A stretch of DNA of 64,000 bases. It comes from Pseudomonadota bacterium (GTDB lineage: Bacteria; Pseudomonadota; Alphaproteobacteria; Rhizobiales; Rhizobiaceae). A model generated the notes under the pieces. That model had not been told where the DNA came from. It did not search any database and worked only from the letters and a program-made list of their open reading frames with translations. The stretch is from assembly GCA_023419535.1 (NCBI GenBank), contig JAEZXX010000014.1:1-64000 (forward strand), given 5' to 3'. Each line of letters opens with the position of its first letter. Positions within the stretch are counted from its first letter, which is position 1. A program made the position numbers and the translations under genes. Shown here piece after piece: positions 40,826-50,130 of this stretch.

Positions 40826-42652
40826 CTATTCGACGGTCACGGACTTGGCGAGGTTGCGCGGCTGGTCCACGTCCGTGCCCATCTGAACGGCCGTGTGATA
40901 GGCCAGGAGCTGGAGCGGCACCGAATAGACGATCGGCGTCAGGATCTCCGGCATTGGCGGCATGACGATCGTCTCGGCCGCGTCCACGGCGCCCGAGGCC
41001 GCGCCCTTATCGTCGGTGATCAGGATGATGCGACCGCCCCGGGCGGCCACCTCCTGCATGTTCGAGACCGTCTTCTCGAAGACGCGGTCGTGCGGCGCGA
41101 TGACGATGACCGGCATCTCCTCGTCGATCAGCGCGATGGGCCCGTGCTTCAGTTCACCTGCCGCATAACCTTCCGCGTGAATGTAGCTGATTTCCTTCAG
41201 CTTTAGAGCGCCTTCCATCGCCAATGGATAAGAGAAGCCGCGCCCGAGGAACAGCGCGTGGCGGTAGGTCGCCATGTCGCGCGCCAGCGCCTCGATCCGG
41301 TCTTCCAGATGCAGCGCCTCGTTGATCAGACGCGGCGCCTCGGCGAGCGCGGCGGTATACTCCAGCTCCTGCTCGGGCGAGATGAGTCCGCGATCGACGC
41401 CCGCGCGCACCGACAGCGCGGCAAGCGCGGTGAGCTGGCAGGTGAAGGCCTTGGTGGAGGCGACGCCGATCTCCGGCCCCGCGAGCGTCGGCAGCACCAC
41501 GTCGCTCTCGCGGGCGATGGTCGATTCCTGCACGTTGACGACGGAGGCGGTGCGCACGCCGGCCTCCTTGGCGTAGCGCAGCGAGGCGAGCGTGTCGGCC
41601 GTCTCGCCCGACTGCGTGACGAACAGGGCGAGGTCGACGTCGTCCAGCGGGCTCTCGCGGTAGCGGAACTCGGAGGCGACGTCGAGGTCGCAGGCGATGC
41701 GCGCATGGCGCTCGAAATAGTAGCGGCCGACGAGCCCGGCATAGAAACCGGTGCCGCAGGCCGAGATCGCCATGCGCCGCACCGTGGAGAAGTCGAGCGC
41801 GGCGCCGTGCGGCGCCCGCGTGCGGCCGCTCGTCATGTCGACATAGGCGCCGAGCGTGTGGCCGACGACCTCGGGCTGCTCGTAGATCTCTTTCTGCATG
41901 AAGTGGCGGTGATTGCCTTTGTCGACGTAGAAGGCCTTGCCGACCGAACGGCGCAGCGGCCGCGTCACCTCGCGGCCCTCCATGTCGTAGATGGTCGCGC
42001 CGCCGTGCCGCATCTCGACCCAGTCGCCGTCCTCCAGATAGCGGACGGCGTCCGTGAAGGGCGAGAGCGCGATGGCGTCGGAGCCGAGGAACATCTCGTC
42101 CGTGCCTTCGCCGATCGCGAGCGGCGAGCCCTTGCGGGCGCCGACGATCAGCTCGTCCTCTCCGTGGAACAGGAAGGCGAGCGAGAACGCGCCTTCGAGG
42201 CGCTTCAAGGTGGCGTGGACGGCGGCCTTCGGGCTCGCCCCCCGGTCCATCTCGCGCGTGGCGTAGACGGCGACCGCCTCGGTGTCGGTGTCGCTCTCGA
42301 ACGCGTAACCGTCGGCGGCGAGATCAGCCTTCAGCTCGCGAAAATTCTCGATGATGCCGTTGTGGACGACGGCGAGCCGCGCGGTCGCGTGGGGATGGGC
42401 GTTGCGCGTCGAGGGTGCGCCATGGGTGGCCCAGCGCGTGTGGCCGATGCCGATCGTACCGGCGAGCGGGTCCTCGTGAAGATGCTTCTCCAGATTGACC
42501 AGTTTGCCCTCGGCGCGGCGCCGATCGAGCGCTCCGTCCGACACCGTCGCGATGCCGGCCGAATCGTAGCCGCGATATTCGAGCCGCTTCAGCGAATCCA
42601 CGAGCCGCGACGCGACGGGCTCACGGCTGACGATCCCGATGATTCCGCACAT
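40826..42652 (-). CDS. glmS: glutamine--fructose-6-phosphate aminotransferase GlmS
   Basis: GlmS makes glucosamine 6-phosphate, the entry to UDP-GlcNAc for peptidoglycan and lipopolysaccharide. At 608 residues it has the N-terminal glutaminase with Cys2 (MCGIIGIVSRE, after processing) and two SIS domains; SACGTGFYAGLVGRYYFERH and SQSGETADTLASLRYAKEAG are the sugar-phosphate sites, and the end reads DVDQPRNLAKSVTVE as in all GlmS. glmU lies 102 bases upstream on the same strand, so the two consecutive-pathway genes may share regulation. No glmS ribozyme is expected or seen. Confidence 0.98.
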   Translation of the reverse strand: MCGIIGIVSREPVASRLVDSLKRLEYRGYDSAGIATVSDGALDRRRAEGKLVNLEKHLHEDPLAGTIGIGHTRWATHGAPSTRNAHPHATARLAVVHNGIIENFRELKADLAADGYAFESDTDTEAVAVYATREMDRGASPKAAVHATLKRLEGAFSLAFLFHGEDELIVGARKGSPLAIGEGTDEMFLGSDAIALSPFTDAVRYLEDGDWVEMRHGGATIYDMEGREVTRPLRRSVGKAFYVDKGNHRHFMQKEIYEQPEVVGHTLGAYVDMTSGRTRAPHGAALDFSTVRRMAISACGTGFYAGLVGRYYFERHARIACDLDVASEFRYRESPLDDVDLALFVTQSGETADTLASLRYAKEAGVRTASVVNVQESTIARESDVVLPTLAGPEIGVASTKAFTCQLTALAALSVRAGVDRGLISPEQELEYTAALAEAPRLINEALHLEDRIEALARDMATYRHALFLGRGFSYPLAMEGALKLKEISYIHAEGYAAGELKHGPIALIDEEMPVIVIAPHDRVFEKTVSNMQEVAARGGRIILITDDKGAASGAVDAAETIVMPPMPEILTPIVYSVPLQLLAYHTAVQMGTDVDQPRNLAKSVTVE

Positions 42653-42754
42653 TCCAGCACCTCGCTCGTTCGCTCTCGCAGCGATCTATAGCGGAACGCG
42701 GTCTCGGGATGGTTTCGGCGGCATCCTCCGACGATAGATTTTGATGTCGGAACG

Positions 42755-44125
42755 TTACGACCTCGTTTTGGCGGCCTTTTCCGCCGCCAACCGCTCGCGG
42801 ATCAGCGTGCCGCGCCCCTCCTTCGTCACCTGCCGTCCCCGCCCGATGGCGAGCGCGCCCGCCGGCACGTCGTCGGTGATGACCGAGCCCGAGCCGACAT
42901 AGGCATTCTCGCCCAGGGTGACGGGCGCCACCAGCGAGGAGTTGGAGCCGACGAAGACGCCGGCGCCGATGTCGGTGCGGTGCTTGTTGAAGCCGTCGTA
43001 ATTGCAGGTGATCGTGCCGGCGCCGATATTGGCGCCCGCCCCGACGCGCGCATCGCCGATATAGGTCAGGTGGTTCACCTTCGCGCCGGCTTCGACCTCC
43101 GCGTTCTTCACCTCGCAGAAATTGCCGACCTTCGCCTTCGCATGAAGATTCGCGCCGGGCCGCAGCCGCGCGAAGGGTCCGACCGAGGCGCCCGCAGCCA
43201 CCGCGGCCCCCTCCAGATGGCAGAAGGCGTGGATCGTGGCGCCGCCCGCGACGCTGACGCCCGGGCCGAAGACGACGTTCGGCTCGATCAGCGCGTCCGC
43301 GCCGATCTCCGTGTCGTGGGCGAGGAACACGGTCTGAGGTGCGATCATCGACACGCCCGCGAGCATCAGGTCGCGGCGGCGGCGCTCCTGCCAGAGGCGC
43401 TCGACTTCGGCCAGTTCGACGCGGGTGTTGACCCCGACGAGGTCGTCGGCCTCCGTCTCGACGAAGCGGACGGAGGCGCCGTCGGCGCGTGCGATCTCCA
43501 CGATGTCGGTGAGGTAGTACTCGCCCTTGGCGTTGGAATTGCCGACGCGCGTCAGGAGCGAGAGGGCGAGGCGGCCGTCGATCGCCATGACGCCGCCGTT
43601 GCACAGATCGATGGCGCGTTCCGCCTCGCTCGCGTCCTTGTGCTCGCGGATGGCGACGAGCTCTCCGTCCTGCACGATCAGGCGGCCGTAGCCGTCCGGG
43701 TTCGGCGTGCGGAAGCCGAGGACGCAGACCGCCGCGCCCCCGGCGATCATGGCCCGCGCCTCGGCCAGCGTCTCGGGACGGACGAGCGGCGTGTCGCCGA
43801 AGAGGATCAGGACGTCGTCCGCCCCCGCCTCCAGCGCCTCGCGGGCGGCCAGCACCGCGTGGGCCGTGCCGAGGCGCTCCGTCTGCAGGTGGACCGACAG
43901 GTCGGGGACGCGCGGCGCGACCACCGTCTCCACCGCGGCGGCGTCGCGCCCCGTCACCAGCGCGATGCGCGTCGATCCGGCCGCGACCGCCGCCTGGACG
44001 GCATGGCAGACGAGCGGCAGATGGGCCACCTCGTGGAGGACCTTCGCCTTGTCGGACTTCATCCGCGTGCCCTCGCCGGCGGCCAGGACGATGGAAAGGC
44101 AGGAGCGGGCCATGGGGCGGATCAT
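42755..44125 (-). CDS. glmU: bifunctional UDP-GlcNAc pyrophosphorylase/glucosamine-1-phosphate acetyltransferase GlmU
   Basis: GlmU acetylates glucosamine 1-phosphate and then forms UDP-GlcNAc. The 456-residue protein has the uridyltransferase domain with the LAAGEGTRMKSDKAKVLHEV nucleotide-binding loop and a left-handed beta-helix acetyltransferase domain with hexapeptide repeats (GENAYVGSGSVITDDVPAGA) and the catalytic region KVNHLTYIGDARVGAGANIG. ATG at 44125 is used; an ATG four codons later (44113) is equally possible. It sits between ccdA, 33 bases upstream, and glmS. Confidence 0.97.
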   Translation of the reverse strand: MIRPMARSCLSIVLAAGEGTRMKSDKAKVLHEVAHLPLVCHAVQAAVAAGSTRIALVTGRDAAAVETVVAPRVPDLSVHLQTERLGTAHAVLAAREALEAGADDVLILFGDTPLVRPETLAEARAMIAGGAAVCVLGFRTPNPDGYGRLIVQDGELVAIREHKDASEAERAIDLCNGGVMAIDGRLALSLLTRVGNSNAKGEYYLTDIVEIARADGASVRFVETEADDLVGVNTRVELAEVERLWQERRRRDLMLAGVSMIAPQTVFLAHDTEIGADALIEPNVVFGPGVSVAGGATIHAFCHLEGAAVAAGASVGPFARLRPGANLHAKAKVGNFCEVKNAEVEAGAKVNHLTYIGDARVGAGANIGAGTITCNYDGFNKHRTDIGAGVFVGSNSSLVAPVTLGENAYVGSGSVITDDVPAGALAIGRGRQVTKEGRGTLIRERLAAEKAAKTRS

Positions 44126-44158
44126 CCGTTGAAGCGGCGTTCGGGGGCGGCGGTCGGC

Positions 44159-44899
44159 TCAGCCGATCGTCTGGAGCGCGGGAAAGGTTTCGAGCAGGCG
44201 GAATGCCATCCATTGCATGCCGCCCGTCAGGAACAGGATCCCGGTGACGACGAGGAGCCCGCCCATCGTCTTCTCGACGAGGGCGAAATGGCCGCGAAGG
44301 CGCGCCGCGCTCCGCAGGAAGGCGCCGGAGAACATGGCGGCGAGGATGAAGGGGATGCCGAGCCCCGCCGAATAGAAGGCCAGCATGACCGCGCCCTCCC
44401 CGACCGTGGACTGCGTGCCGGCGAGGCCGAGGATCGCGCCGAGGACGGGGCCGATGCAGGGCGTCCAGCCGAAGGCAAAGGCGAGGCCCATCAGATAGGC
44501 GCCGGTCAGGCTGCGCGGCCGGTCCGGCGCCTGAAGGCGTGCCTCGCGCGACAGGACGTCGAAGCGCAGCCACCCGAGAAAGTGCAGGCCCATGCCGATG
44601 ATGGCGATGCCGGCGACGATGCCGAGCCAGTCGAGATTCTGGCGAAGCAGCTGCCCGATCTGCGAGGCGCCCGCGCCGAGCGCCACGAAGACGGTGGAGA
44701 AGCCGAGGACGAAGAGGAGCGCCGTGCCGACGAGGCGGGCGTAGCTGCGCGCCGGCATCGACGAGCCGTTGCGCAGATCCTCCGCCGAGACGCCGGCCAT
44801 ATAGCAGAGATAGGGCGGCACCAGAGGCAGGACGCAGGGGCTGAGGAAGGAGAGCGCGCCGGCGAAGACCGCGGTCGGATAGGAGAGTTCGGAGATCAT
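44159..44899 (-). CDS. ccdA: cytochrome c biogenesis protein CcdA
   Basis: CcdA carries reducing equivalents across the inner membrane from thioredoxin to periplasmic apocytochrome c and other thiol proteins. The 246-residue protein has six membrane helices and the redox cysteines: SPCVLPLVPPYLCY at residues around 20 and GWTPCIGPVLGAILG around 148. ATG at 44899 follows GGGAGGCGG; the longer in-frame extension upstream is intergenic. It precedes glmU on the same strand with a 33-base gap. Confidence 0.95.
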   Translation of the reverse strand: MISELSYPTAVFAGALSFLSPCVLPLVPPYLCYMAGVSAEDLRNGSSMPARSYARLVGTALLFVLGFSTVFVALGAGASQIGQLLRQNLDWLGIVAGIAIIGMGLHFLGWLRFDVLSREARLQAPDRPRSLTGAYLMGLAFAFGWTPCIGPVLGAILGLAGTQSTVGEGAVMLAFYSAGLGIPFILAAMFSGAFLRSAARLRGHFALVEKTMGGLLVVTGILFLTGGMQWMAFRLLETFPALQTIG

Positions 44900-45069
44900 G
44901 CCGCCTCCCTTCCGGTTCGGGCGTCTGGACGCGGCGGCCCCTTCGAGCGCGCCTGCGCCGCTTCTAGCGCCGCCGCCCGATCCTCGCAAACGAAGCGGCG
45001 GCATTGACCCGCCGGAGGGCGGCCCATATGGTCCGCCCGACTCTGACGCGGCCTTCCCGGCCGCCCGAG

Positions 45070-45145
<76 letters not shown>

Positions 45146-45221
45146 TCTGTTTACACCGGCGGGCAGCCTCGGCCGACAGGTCGAGAGAGCCCGCACTCGT
45201 CGTCGAAGGATCTGGGGACCG

Positions 45222-46475
45222 GTGGAGCGTTGGACGACAAGGGGGCGCTGCCCCGGCGCCCTGGTTCCGATGGAGAGCGGCGACGGGCTTCTGCTGCGGG
45301 TCAGGCCGCGCGGCGCCGTCCTCTCCTCCAATGCCCTCGGCGTCGTCGCGACGGTGTCCGAACGCTTCGGCAACGGCCGCATCGATCTGACCCGGCGCGC
45401 CAACTTCCAGATCCGCGGCGTGACGTCCCCGACCCTCGGGCCCGCGCAGGACGCGCTCGCGCAGGCGGGCCTGCTCGACGCCGACGCGGGCTCGGAGGCG
45501 GTCCGCAACGTCATCCTCTCGCCGCTGGCCGGCCTCGACCCGAGCGCCGCGCCCGCAGCCCCGGCGATCGCGGAGGCGATCGAGACGGGCTTGTCGCAAG
45601 ATCCCGCGCTCCTCGCCCTGCCGCCGAAATTCTCCTTCCTCGTCGACGCCGGGGGTCGCCTGCCGCTCCAGGGGGTCGCAGCCGATATCCGCGTCGAGAT
45701 CGACGGCGGGGGAGCGCGCCTCGCGATCGGGGGCGACGCCTCCGGCGCGCTTGCCCTCGCCGTCGTGCCGCCGGAGGCCGCCGCCGAAACGGCCTTGGAT
45801 CTGGCGCGCACGTTCCTGCTTCTGTCGAAGGACACCTCCGCGCGATCGATGCGAGGCCTCCTGGCGCTCGCCGGCCCCCGGGCCATCGCGTCCTGCGCGG
45901 GTCTTGCGGACACCCTCCCTCTGGCGCGGCGGAACGCGCCGGCCCCGGCTCTGCGCGAGGCGATCTTCGGTCGCCAGCCCTTCTATTTCGGGCTCGGCGC
46001 CGCGTTCGGAAGCTTCGGGGCGGACCAGATCGCCGCCCTCGCCCGCGCGACGAGCGAAGGCGTCCGGGTCACGCCGTGGCGGGCGCTGATCGTTCCGAAC
46101 CCGTCCGAGGACTTCGAAGCGCAGATCGCGACGCTCGATCTCGTGACGCGGGCGGATGACCCACGCCTCGCGGTCGCCGCCTGCCCCGGCCATCCGGCGT
46201 GCCTGTCCGGCGAGGCGGCGACGCGGCCTCTGGCCGAAGCGCTGGCGCGGGCGCTCGCCTTCGAGCCGGGCGAGGGCATCGCGCTGCATGTCTCGGGCTG
46301 CGCGAAGGGCTGCGCGACGAGCGCCCCGGCGCCCTTCACGCTGGTCGGCCACGAGGGCCGCTTCGATCTCGTCCTCGATGGAGGGGCCCGCGATCCCGCC
46401 GTCCTCTCCGGTCTGAACGGCGCGCAGGCCGAGAGCGCCATCGCGCTCGCCTCGCGTCGGGCGCTCGCCTCGTGA
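45222..46475 (+). CDS. cobG: precorrin-3B synthase CobG
   Basis: CobG is the oxygen-dependent enzyme that converts precorrin-3A to precorrin-3B in the aerobic cobalamin route. It resembles nitrite/sulfite reductases. The 417-residue protein opens RGRCPGALVPMESGDGLLLRV, has the ferredoxin-like repeat (GRIDLTRRANFQIRGV), and carries a [4Fe-4S]-ligating set of cysteines in AACPGHPACLSGE and HVSGCAKGCATS. Start is GTG at 45222, which matches the family's short N-terminus. It is the first gene of a run cobG-H-I-J with four-base overlaps. No cobalamin riboswitch or B12 box is visible in the short leader. Confidence 0.95.
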   Translation: MERWTTRGRCPGALVPMESGDGLLLRVRPRGAVLSSNALGVVATVSERFGNGRIDLTRRANFQIRGVTSPTLGPAQDALAQAGLLDADAGSEAVRNVILSPLAGLDPSAAPAAPAIAEAIETGLSQDPALLALPPKFSFLVDAGGRLPLQGVAADIRVEIDGGGARLAIGGDASGALALAVVPPEAAAETALDLARTFLLLSKDTSARSMRGLLALAGPRAIASCAGLADTLPLARRNAPAPALREAIFGRQPFYFGLGAAFGSFGADQIAALARATSEGVRVTPWRALIVPNPSEDFEAQIATLDLVTRADDPRLAVAACPGHPACLSGEAATRPLAEALARALAFEPGEGIALHVSGCAKGCATSAPAPFTLVGHEGRFDLVLDGGARDPAVLSGLNGAQAESAIALASRRALAS

Positions 46476-47107
46476 GCGGAGCTTACGACTACGAGCGGGA
46501 CGGGGCGGCGATCTACCGACGCTCCTTCTCCATCATCCGCTCCGAGGCGGAGCTGTCCCGTTTCGCGCCGTCGGAGGAGAGGGTCGCGGTGCGGATCATC
46601 CACGCCTGCGGCGAGGTCGAGGTCGCCTCCGACATCGCGTTCGCGCCGGGCGCGGTGGAGGCCGGCCGCGCGGCCTTGAGGGCCGGCGCGCCGGTCCTGT
46701 GCGACGTCACCATGGTCGCGCGGGGCGTCACCCGCACGCGTCTGCCCGCCGGCAACGAGGTTCTCTGCACGCTGACCGACCCGCGCGTGCCCGCGCTCGC
46801 GCAGGCCTTGGGCACGACCCGCACGGCCGCCGCGATGGAGCTTTGGGCCGAGCGGCTGGCAGGCTCGGTCGTCGCCATCGGCAACGCGCCGACGGCGCTC
46901 TTCCGGCTCCTGGAGATGATCGACGCCGGCGCGCCTCGCCCGGCCGCGATCGTCGGCATGCCCGTCGGCTTCGTCGGCGCGGTGGAATCGAAGGACGCGC
47001 TGGCAGGGCATCCGGGCGCCCTGCCCTGGCTGGTCGTGCGCGGCCGCAAGGGCGGCAGCGCCATGGCGGCGGCGGCCGTGAACGCACTGGCGAGCGAAGC
47101 GGAATGA
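46472..47107 (+). CDS. cobH: precorrin-8X methylmutase CobH
   Basis: CobH moves the C11 methyl to C12, giving hydrogenobyrinate. The 211-residue protein starts with GTG overlapping the cobG stop (GTGA). Diagnostic sequences are YERDGAAIYRRSFSIIRSEA, VRIIHACGEVEVASDIAF (with the catalytic His), ITMVARGVTR-like text in DVTMVARGVTRTRLPAGN, and IGNAPTALFRLLEMI. MPVGFVGAVESKDAL and GRKGGSAMAAAAVNAL complete the signature. It is co-translated with cobI. Confidence 0.96.
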   Translation: MSGAYDYERDGAAIYRRSFSIIRSEAELSRFAPSEERVAVRIIHACGEVEVASDIAFAPGAVEAGRAALRAGAPVLCDVTMVARGVTRTRLPAGNEVLCTLTDPRVPALAQALGTTRTAAAMELWAERLAGSVVAIGNAPTALFRLLEMIDAGAPRPAAIVGMPVGFVGAVESKDALAGHPGALPWLVVRGRKGGSAMAAAAVNALASEAE

Positions 47108-47877
47108 ACGTCTTCGAGCCTTTCGACGATCGCTCGCGGCCTGCGGCGGCGGACACCGGAACACTCCACGGCGTCGGCCTCGGGCCGGGCGATCCCGACC
47201 TCCTGACGGTGCGCGCCGTGCGGATCATCCAGAGCGCGCCCGCCATCGCCTATTTCGCCAAGCGGGGCCGAAAGGGTATCGCGCGCACGATCGTCGATCC
47301 GTGGCTGCCGACCCACGCGGAAGAGATTCCCCTCGTCTACCCGATGACGACGGAGCGGCATTTCGCCGACCCGCATTACGTGGCCGAGCTCGGCGCCTTC
47401 TATGTCGAGGCCGCCGAGACGCTGGCGGCCCGGCTCGGCGCGGGGCTCGACGTGGCGCTCCTCTGCGAGGGCGACCCGATGTTCTACGGCTCCTTCATGC
47501 ACCTCTTCGTGCGGCTCAAGGCGCGCTTCCCGGTGCGCATGACGGCGGGCATCAGCGGCATGTCGGGCTGCTGGAGCGCGGCCGGCCTGCCGATGACCTG
47601 GGGCGACGACGTCCTGACCGTCCTGCCGGGCACGCTGGGTCTCGACGCTCTGACCGAGCGCCTGCGCGCGAGCGACGCCGCCGTCATCATGAAGCTCGGC
47701 ACGAACTTTTCGAAGGTCCGGGCCGCCGTTCAGGCGGCGGGCCTCATGCCGCGCGCGGTCTATGTCGAACGCGGCACGATGGCGGGCGAGCGCATCGTAC
47801 CCCTGGCCGAGATGGCGGACGACCGGGCACCCTACTTCTCCATGATCCTCGTGCCCGGCGAAGGCCGCCGCCCGTGA
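47104..47877 (+). CDS. cobI: precorrin-2 C20-methyltransferase CobI
   Basis: CobI methylates precorrin-2 at C20 with SAM. The 257-residue protein belongs to the tetrapyrrole methylase fold: GVGLGPGDPDLLTVRAVRII near residue 23, LLCEGDPMFYGSFMHLF, and ISGMSGCWSAAGLPMTWGDD in the active region. It overlaps cobH and cobJ by four bases each (ATGA and GTGA), so the run is one translationally coupled block. ATG at 47104. Confidence 0.96.
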   Translation: MNVFEPFDDRSRPAAADTGTLHGVGLGPGDPDLLTVRAVRIIQSAPAIAYFAKRGRKGIARTIVDPWLPTHAEEIPLVYPMTTERHFADPHYVAELGAFYVEAAETLAARLGAGLDVALLCEGDPMFYGSFMHLFVRLKARFPVRMTAGISGMSGCWSAAGLPMTWGDDVLTVLPGTLGLDALTERLRASDAAVIMKLGTNFSKVRAAVQAAGLMPRAVYVERGTMAGERIVPLAEMADDRAPYFSMILVPGEGRRP

Positions 47878-48617
47878 GCGGACGGCTGGTGGTGGTCGGG
47901 CTCGGACCGGGCCCCGAACGCTGGACGACGCCCGAGGTCGCGCACGCGCTGGCCGGAGCGAGCGACCTGATCGGCTACGCGCCCTACCTCGCCCGCTGCC
48001 CCGAGCGGACGGGCCAAGTGCGGCACGGGTCGGACAACCGCGTCGAGATCGACCGCGCGCGCCATGCCCTCGACCTCGCCCTCGCCGGACGGCAGGTGGC
48101 GGTGGTCTCGGGCGGCGATCCCGGCATCTTCGCCATGGCCTCCGCCGTCTTCGAGGCAGTGGAGACGGACGAGGCGTACCACGCGGTCGAGATCGAGGTG
48201 ATGCCAGGCGTCTCCGCGATGCAGGCGGCGGCGGCACGCCTCGGCGCGCCGCTCGGCCACGACTTCTGCGTCGTCTCGCTGTCCGACAATCTGAAGCCCT
48301 GGGCGCTTGTGGAGCGCCGGCTGAAGGCCGCGGCCGAGGGCGATTTCGCGATCGCGCTCTACAACCCCGCGTCCAAGGCCCGGCCGACCCGCATCTTCGA
48401 GGCGTTCGAGCTTCTGCGCTCGATGCTCGACGGCAGGACCCCGGTGGCGTTCGCGCGGGCGGTCGGACGGCCGGACGAGCGCATGGTCCTGACGACGCTC
48501 GGCGAAGCCGACCCCTCGGTCGTCGACATGGCGACCTGCGTCATCGTCGGTTCGTCCACCAGCCGCTTCGTCGACATGGCGGGCGGCCGACGGCTCTACA
48601 CGCCGCGTTCGGCCTGA
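47874..48617 (+). CDS. cobJ: precorrin-3B C17-methyltransferase CobJ
   Basis: CobJ methylates C17 and contracts the macrocycle ring in the aerobic pathway. The 247-residue protein has VVVGLGPGPERWTTPEV at the start, SGGDPGIFAMASAVFEAVE, MPGVSAMQAAAARLGAPLGH and the SLSDNLKPWALVERRLKAAA motif typical of CobJ. Start is GTG overlapping the cobI stop. Its 3' end overlaps convergent cobK by 22 bases. Confidence 0.96.
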   Translation: MSGRLVVVGLGPGPERWTTPEVAHALAGASDLIGYAPYLARCPERTGQVRHGSDNRVEIDRARHALDLALAGRQVAVVSGGDPGIFAMASAVFEAVETDEAYHAVEIEVMPGVSAMQAAAARLGAPLGHDFCVVSLSDNLKPWALVERRLKAAAEGDFAIALYNPASKARPTRIFEAFELLRSMLDGRTPVAFARAVGRPDERMVLTTLGEADPSVVDMATCVIVGSSTSRFVDMAGGRRLYTPRSA

Positions 48618-49345
48618 CGCGCGTCGATCCAGTTCAGCAGCGCGTCCTCGGTCGCGAACTCCGGCACGTCCGGAAGCCTGGGCCGCTCGATCATCACGAC
48701 CGGCAGGCCAAGAGCCCGTGCGGCCGCGAGTTTGGCCACCGTCGCGGCGCCGCCGGAATTCTTGGTGACGAGAATGTCGATGCGCGCCTTGCGCATCAGC
48801 TCCGTTTCGCCGTGGACATCGTAGGGCGGGCGGTCGCGCAGAAAAACCGCGTCGGGTGGCGCCGGCCCGTCCGGCTCGCTGATCGAGCGGATGAGATAGG
48901 CGTGCTGCGGCGCGCCGGCGAAGGTTTCGAGCCCGCCGAGGCCGATCGTCAGGAACACGCGGCGGGACGAAGGTCCGAGCGCCTGCACCACCTCGGAAAA
49001 GCCTGCAACGGGCAGCCAACGGTCGCCGGGCTCCGGCGTCCAGGCGGGGCGGATGAGCCGTACGAGCGGCACGCGCTCGACGCGGCAGGCGGCGAAGGCG
49101 TTGGCCGACATTGCGGCGGCGAAGGGATGGGTCGCGTCCACCACCGCGTCGATCCGTTCCGAAGACAGATAGGCGCGCAAGCCATCGACGCCCCCGAACC
49201 CGCCGATCCGGAACGGCACGGGCTGGTCTGCCGGGATGTCGGTGCGGCCGGCGAAGGAGAGGATTACGGAAAGGCCGGGCCGGTGGGCGAGGCGCGTCGC
49301 CAGACGCCTTGCCTCTCCCGTCCCGCCCAATAGAAGGATGCGCAA
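48596..49345 (-). CDS. cobK: precorrin-6A reductase CobK
   Basis: CobK reduces precorrin-6A to precorrin-6B with NADPH. The 249-residue protein has the nucleotide-binding opening RILLLGGTGEARRLATRL, VVDATHPFAAAMSANAFAAC with the conserved THPFA, and LVTKNSGGAATVAKLAAARA near the end. Start is TTG at 49345 behind CCGGAG; no ATG or GTG lies in a suitable place, and the family begins exactly here. It faces cobJ and is divergent from cobM, with start codons 24 bases apart, so the promoters must overlap. Confidence 0.95.
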   Translation of the reverse strand: MRILLLGGTGEARRLATRLAHRPGLSVILSFAGRTDIPADQPVPFRIGGFGGVDGLRAYLSSERIDAVVDATHPFAAAMSANAFAACRVERVPLVRLIRPAWTPEPGDRWLPVAGFSEVVQALGPSSRRVFLTIGLGGLETFAGAPQHAYLIRSISEPDGPAPPDAVFLRDRPPYDVHGETELMRKARIDILVTKNSGGAATVAKLAAARALGLPVVMIERPRLPDVPEFATEDALLNWIDARQAERGV

Positions 49346-49369
49346 AGGGGCTCCGGGGCGAGGACGAGA

Positions 49370-50125
49370 ATGGCCGTTCACTTTATCGGCGCGGGTCCGG
49401 GCGCACCAGACCTCCTCACCCTGCGGGGCCGGGATCTGATCGCCGCCTCGCCGGTGTGCCTCTATGCCGGTTCGCTGGTGCCGACCGCGATCCTCGACCA
49501 TTGCCCGCCGGGCGCGCGGATCGTCGACAGCGCCTCGATGCATCTGGGCGAGATCGTCGCGGAGTTCGAACGCGCTCACGCCGCGGGCGAGGACGTCGCG
49601 CGGCTGCATTCGGGCGACCTCTCGGTCTGGAGCGCGATGGGGGAACAGGCGCGCCGGCTGGACGAACTCGGCATTCCCTACACGGTCACGCCGGGCGTCC
49701 CGGCCTTCGCCGCCGCCGCCGCGAGCCTGGGCCGGGAGCTGACGCTCCCCGGCGTCGCTCAATCGCTGGTCCTGACGCGGACCTCGGGCCGTGCCACGGC
49801 CATGCCCGAGCGCGAGACGCTGTCAGCCTTCGCCGCGAGCGGCGCGACGCTGGCGCTGCATCTCTCCGTTCACGTGGCGGGCCAGGTCGCCGAGGAGCTG
49901 ACGCCCTTCTACGGGGCCGACTGCCCGGCCGTCGTCGTGGTCCGCGCCTCCTGGCCGGAGGAGCGGATCCTCCAGGCGACGCTCGCGACGCTCGGCGAAG
50001 TCGTGAATGCGGAGGGCGTGAAACGCGGCGCGATCATCTTCGTGGGGCCGGCCCTCGGCGCGACGGATTTCGGCCGCAGCGCCCTCTACTCCAAGCACCA
50101 TATGCGCTGGATGCGCGATCTCTGA
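49370..50125 (+). CDS. cobM: precorrin-4 C11-methyltransferase CobM
   Basis: CobM adds the C11 methyl to precorrin-4. The 251-residue protein has the tetrapyrrole methylase motifs VHFIGAGPGAPDLLTLRGRD, ARLHSGDLSVWSAMGEQ, YTVTPGVPAFAAAAASLGRE and LTLPGVAQSLVLTRTSGRAT. ATG at 49370 follows GAGGACGAG. cobL, which normally sits between cobK and cobM, is absent here. Its stop codon is five bases from that of convergent cobF. Confidence 0.96.
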   Translation: MAVHFIGAGPGAPDLLTLRGRDLIAASPVCLYAGSLVPTAILDHCPPGARIVDSASMHLGEIVAEFERAHAAGEDVARLHSGDLSVWSAMGEQARRLDELGIPYTVTPGVPAFAAAAASLGRELTLPGVAQSLVLTRTSGRATAMPERETLSAFAASGATLALHLSVHVAGQVAEELTPFYGADCPAVVVVRASWPEERILQATLATLGEVVNAEGVKRGAIIFVGPALGATDFGRSALYSKHHMRWMRDL

Positions 50126-50130
50126 CCGGA

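Noticed and set aside
45146..45221. Possible cobalamin riboswitch before cobG
   Set aside because: The leader is only 76 bases, with no B12 box and no room for the conserved fold.
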